From contig NZ_JBBJLN010000004.1 in the NCBI RefSeq assembly GCF_037658235.1, positions 244,956 to 308,955 of the forward strand: 64,000 nt of DNA. Reading direction: 5' to 3'. Every line of letters starts with the position of its first letter. Within the stretch, counting starts at the first letter, position 1. The notes under the pieces are model-generated. The model was not told the origin of the DNA and did not search any database. It saw nothing but the letters and a program-made list of their open reading frames with translations. Below, piece after piece: positions 61,839 through 64,000 of the stretch. The position numbers were made by a program, and so were the translations under genes. The DNA comes from Yunchengibacter salinarum (GTDB lineage: Bacteria > Pseudomonadota > Alphaproteobacteria > Sphingomonadales > Kordiimonadaceae).

Positions 61839-61914
61839 GCCGGTATAGCTCAGTTGGTAGAGCAACTGATTTGTAATCAGTAGGCCCGGGGTTCGAATCC
61901 TCGTGCCGGCACCA
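61839..61914 (+). tRNA. tRNA-Thr (anticodon UGU)
   Basis: A 76-nt tRNA with a 7-bp acceptor stem (GCCGGTA / TGCCGGC, one G-T pair), D arm GCTC-AGTTGGTA-GAGC, anticodon arm ACTGA-TTTGTAA-TCAGT with anticodon TGT at 61872-61874, T arm CGGGG-TTCGAAT-CCTCG, and an encoded CCA. It reads ACA codons. A -10-like TATGAT lies at 61816-61821. The DNA just past its 3' end changes abruptly to AT-rich sequence, a usual sign of integration at a tRNA gene. Confidence 0.97.
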
Positions 61915-62191
61915 ATTTCCTTATTAAAATCAAATAGTTACGCTTTTCGCCTAGCGCAATAATATTGCGCGCTGTTTTGGGTAAGCAATAGGTAAGCAGA
62001 GAGCCAAGGAAAGACACGGCACCCCGCCCCTGCGGTTCATTCATGGCGGCGAGCCTCTTCCGTCGCAAGATGTTCATTGGATGAATGATCCTAATGTCGA
62101 CAATACAAATAAAGTAAATTCAAAAAATAATCGTATCCGAAATATCAACCGCAAAAAATATATCATCGATCTATATTAAGGTGATTCGTCA

Positions 62192-62210
62192 ATTTGACAG
62201 ATTGTCAAAT
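62192..62210. promoter_or_regulatory. 19-bp palindrome, probable operator
   Basis: ATTTGACA-GAT-TGTCAAAT has perfect 8-bp arms around a 3-bp centre. It lies about 90 bp upstream of the promoter for the small regulator gene and itself contains a TTGACA hexamer. Its symmetry suits a dimeric repressor, perhaps the neighbouring regulator. Confidence 0.5.
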
Positions 62211-62296
62211 CGGATAATAAAATCTAAATATTTTTCGATTTTGTATTTTTTACTAGCAAGTTATTGATTTCTATAAAATTCTTTTTTAAAGATTTT

Positions 62297-62325
62297 TTGA
62301 CATATTATGGGTATTTTTTTATAGT
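62297..62325 (+). promoter_or_regulatory. Near-consensus sigma70 promoter for the small regulator
   Basis: TTGACA (perfect -35, 62297-62302), a 17-bp spacer and TATAGT (62320-62325, five of six) form the best promoter match I saw in the window. It lies 62 nt upstream of the regulator start codon at 62388. Confidence 0.65.
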
Positions 62326-62387
62326 TGACGTTGCAATGAATCATGTTTTTCCTTGTGACAGATCAACGGCCAACACGAGGAAGATTG

Positions 62388-62579
62388 ATGACTGATCTCA
62401 ATGTTGAATTAGTTTCGCCAAAAAATGCGGCATCAATATTGCAAGTAAGCGTGGTGACGCTCGCTCGGTGGCGCCAACAAAATAAAGGGCCGAAATATTT
62501 TAAGTTAAGTGCAAAAAAGATCATGTACTCGAAAGAACACATATATAAATGGCTTGAATCTAATATCAATTCTTCATAA
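62388..62579 (+). CDS. AlpA/excisionase-like helix-turn-helix protein
   Basis: 63-residue DNA-binding protein. The ATG at 62388 has GAGGAAG 4 nt upstream; an in-frame ATG at 62343 would add 15 residues but lacks such a site. Residues 11-57 form a MerR-like winged helix of the HTH_17/AlpA type (NAASILQVSVVTLARWRQQN, then KIMYSKEHIYKWLE). Such proteins act as excisionases or activators of integrase genes in genomic islands and phages. The gene uses AT-rich codons quite unlike the host genes. No integrase is present in the window, so it is probably a remnant or the edge of an island. Confidence 0.75.
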   Translation: MTDLNVELVSPKNAASILQVSVVTLARWRQQNKGPKYFKLSAKKIMYSKEHIYKWLESNINSS

Positions 62580-62594
62580 TGCTAAAAATTTTTT

Positions 62595-63595
62595 GTAACC
62601 GCCCGGTTTAGACCGCCTTGCGCATTTATGCGGCTTCGGTCTCCGGCTTTGTGGCGTGCAGAGGCGCCCAGTTCCACGGCAGCAGTTCGTGCAGGCGGTT
62701 GACCTTGTGGTCATGGATCCGGTCCAGGACGTCGGCGAGGTAGGCCTGGGGGTCCAGACCATTCATTTTGGCGGTTTCGATCAGGGTCATGGCCCGCGCC
62801 AGGGTCTCGCCGCCGGTGTCGGCGCCGGCGAAGAGCCAGTTCTTCCGTCCGACGCCGATCGGGCGCATGGCACGCTCTGCCGCATTGTTGTCCATGGCAA
62901 CGCGCCCGTCCTCAAGGAACAGCGTGAAAGCGGGCCAGCGGTTGAGCGCATAGCGGAACGCCTTGGCGAGGTCGCTCTTGCCGGGAACGCGGGTCAGTTG
63001 CTCTTCGGCCCAGGCCCTGAACGCAGCCCCCTTCCCGGCGCTGTATTTTTGGCGGGCCGCAAGCCGCATGTCGGCGGGCTGTCCCGCAATCTTGCGCTCG
63101 ATATCATACAGCGCCCCGATCCGGTCGAGGGCCTCGCGGGCAATCGTGGACTTATTGGCGGTCCATACATCGTGGAAGGCGCGCCTCAGATGCGCCCAAC
63201 ACGCGGCCTCGCGGAACTGCTGCGCGCCATCCGCCCGACGGGCATACAGGTCCCTGAACCCGGCATAGGCGTCAGCCTGTAAAATGCCGCTCGATCTGGC
63301 GAGGTGACGGCGGGGGTGCTCGCCCTTTCGATTGGGAGAGAAGGCATAAACGACGCCTGGCGGCGCGGCACCAGACCAGGGTCGTTGATCTCTGACATAG
63401 GCCCAGACACGACCCTGCTTCACGGCCTTTCCAAGGGCTCTGTTCCTGCTGGACCGGTTGAGCACGCGGATGGGCGTGTCATCGGCATGCAGAACCGAAC
63501 TGGCCATCACGTCCGCCTCCAGCGTTTCGATCAGTGGCGCCAGCGCCTTCATCGGTTCCTCGACGCTGCGAATGGATTCCGGGGTAGCGCGCTGC
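62595..63595 (-). mobile_element. IS66-family element, right part only
   Basis: The terminus begins GTAACCGCCCGGTTTAGACC at 62595, the GTAA start typical of IS66 inverted repeats. The adjoining 8 bases (AATTTTTT, 62587-62594) are the candidate target duplication, but the other copy is out of view. The element carries tnpC on the minus strand and is cut by an ISL3-type element near 63596. The junction is placed to within about 40 bp. Confidence 0.75.
62626..63595 (-). pseudogene. tnpC: IS66 transposase TnpC, 5' end removed by insertion
   Basis: DDE transposase fragment of about 320 residues; intact IS66 TnpC proteins have roughly 510-530. The visible part keeps the catalytic region: HADDTPIRV, GILQADAYAGF, CWAHLRRAFHD and NNAAERAMRPIGVGRKNWLF, plus the C-terminal zinc-free tail (WNWAPLHATKPE). 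The reading frame stays open into the ISL3-type element as far as 63765. The residues coded beyond about 63595 do not belong to IS66. Confidence 0.85.
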
Positions 63596-63651
63596 GGGCC
63601 TGTCTGGCACGTTTTCTGGCACACTTTGCCGCCGTTTTTGACCGAGCAGGA

Positions 63652-63702
63652 GCCGTGGCTGGCGGGCGCAGCCCCCATGTAGCGGAGCCCGTCAGCCACG
63701 GC
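63652..63702 (+). other. Large hairpin upstream of the ISL3 transposase
   Basis: GCCGTGGCTGGCGGGC and GCCCGTCAGCCACGGC form a 16-bp stem with one mismatch and a 19-nt loop, ending 35 nt before the transposase ATG. Such structures in insertion sequences often block expression from outside transcripts; that role is inferred. Confidence 0.5.
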
Positions 63703-63737
63703 GGCCTGCAGGACCGCAGGAACAGGGGGAGACGCTG

Positions 63738-64000
63738 ATGGCTGGCAGTCAGGATATCTTTGCATTGGGTCTGGGGCTGGTGGAGCCCTGGGAGCTTCTG
63801 GACCAGCAGTTGGATACCGACACGCAGCCCCATGAGTTGCATCTGCGTGTCGGGGCTCGTCGGGGTGCCCTGTTTCCGTGCCCGGAATGCGGGCAGCCCT
63901 GCAAGGCCCACGACTTCAAGGAGATGACCTGGCGTCATCTCAATTTTTTCCAGCATCACTGTTATGTCACCGCCTGCGTACCGCGGACGACCTGCCCGGA
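63738..64000 (+). CDS. ISL3-family transposase, N-terminal part
   Basis: An open frame of 87 codons runs off the window. The ATG at 63738 has GGGGGAG about 7 nt upstream. The protein starts MAGSQDIFALGLGLVEPWEL and contains the ISL3-type zinc-binding head: CPECGQPCKAHD, then TWRHLNFFQHHCYVTA and a third cysteine group beginning TTCP at the window end. This order matches the N-terminal zf-ISL3 region; the DDE domain would lie beyond the window. It is co-oriented against the IS66 tnpC it interrupts. Confidence 0.9.
   Translation, partial: MAGSQDIFALGLGLVEPWELLDQQLDTDTQPHELHLRVGARRGALFPCPECGQPCKAHDFKEMTWRHLNFFQHHCYVTACVPRTTCP

Larger units (their letters stand above)
61915..62387. other. AT-rich non-coding stretch after tRNA-Thr
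   Basis: 473 bp without a supported gene. G+C is 57 of 240 bases (24%) at 62101-62340, against 70% in a sample coding line (40681-40740). It holds the inverted repeat GCGCAATA-A-TATTGCGC (61954-61970). This is followed by GCTGTTTT and might end the tRNA transcript. There is also a near-repeat GGTAAGCA spaced 11 bp (61978 and 61989), a 19-bp palindrome (62192-62210), and the promoter at 62297-62325. I found no copy of the tRNA 3' end that would mark a second attachment site. Confidence 0.7.
63596..64000 (+). mobile_element. ISL3-family element, left part only
   Basis: The probable left end starts near 63596 with GGGCCTGTCTGGCAC. Two direct copies of TCTGGCAC (63603-63610 and 63615-63622, 12-bp period) follow and may be transposase binding sites. 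A large hairpin and the ISL3-type transposase gene come next, and the element continues past the window end. The exact left end cannot be proved without the right end. Confidence 0.65.

Noticed and set aside
61877..62077. Minus-strand frame of 66 codons ending in a GFEPRAY-like peptide
   Set aside because: Its C-terminal part is the complement of the tRNA-Thr gene, a known source of false small proteins; the rest lacks a ribosome site and any domain.
63596..63765. N-terminal part of the long minus-strand frame as genuine IS66 TnpC
   Set aside because: Residues coded here do not resemble IS66 and lie opposite an ISL3-type transposase start and hairpin; the frame is open by chance across the junction.
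1..64000. CRISPR array, prophage, toxin-antitoxin or defence cluster
   Set aside because: No regularly spaced repeats, phage structural genes or recognisable defence genes were seen; apart from the last 2 kb the content is core metabolism and envelope biology.

Overview
The window is a GC-rich, densely packed stretch of bacterial chromosome. Gene content and order point to an alphaproteobacterium: lptD-surA-pdxA-rsmA; fabD-fabG-acpP-fabF-mltG-yicC-gmk; rpsF-rpsR-rplI-dnaB; an RNase E with an acidic insertion in its S1 region; bactofilin; DUF455; and dgt-argS-SPOR-nagZ-scpAB-tatABC-serS-surE-LysM/M23-yajC-secDF. I cannot fix the order or genus from the sequence alone.

Layout. 1-7.3 kb: partial leucyl aminopeptidase (-), then an outer-membrane biogenesis/metabolism operon (lptD, surA, pdxA, rsmA). 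7.3-13.6 kb: a leftward operon for fatty-acid synthesis (fabD, fabG, acpP, fabF) followed by mltG, yicC and gmk. 14-17 kb: ribosomal proteins S6, S18 and L9, a strong terminator, then dnaB preceded by DnaA-box-like sites. 17-21.7 kb: a [2Fe-2S] ferredoxin behind two tandem cysteine desulfurases, a small alpha/beta hydrolase, and anmK. 21.9-31 kb: tyrS, a large AsmA/YhdP-like protein, glnE, a BCP-type peroxiredoxin and a DUF455 ferritin-like protein. 31-42 kb: a cell-wall block (M23 peptidase, bactofilin, PBP1A, amidase) with prfB, which carries a programmed +1 frameshift, and rne. 42-58 kb: a long leftward cluster for protein export, septation and chromosome segregation (dgt, argS, SPOR, nagZ, an M50 protease, scpA, scpB, tatABC, serS, surE, LysM/M23 lipoprotein, yajC, secD, secF, Mth938-like). 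58-61.7 kb: erpA, xthA, ilvD.

The last 2.1 kb are different. A tRNA-Thr(UGU) gene is followed at once by a very AT-rich stretch (57 G+C of 240 bases, 24%, at 62101-62340). It contains a near-perfect sigma70 promoter, a 19-bp palindrome and a 63-residue AlpA/excisionase-like regulator. Next comes the end of an IS66 element whose tnpC is interrupted by an ISL3-family element that runs off the window. This looks like the scar or edge of an integrated element at a tRNA gene.

How the genes work together: much of the window serves the envelope. LptD/SurA and the YhdP-like protein build the outer membrane; Sec and Tat export proteins; PBP1A, MltG, the amidase, the LysM/M23 protein, the M23 enzyme and bactofilin shape peptidoglycan; NagZ and AnmK recycle it. 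A second theme is Fe-S biogenesis (cysteine desulfurases, ferredoxin, ErpA) feeding enzymes such as IlvD. I found no CRISPR array, prophage, secondary-metabolite cluster or recognisable defence system. The best leads are the tRNA-linked island, the DnaA-box cluster at dnaB, and several conserved but poorly understood couplings (BCP/DUF455, nagZ/M50/scpA, M23/bactofilin).
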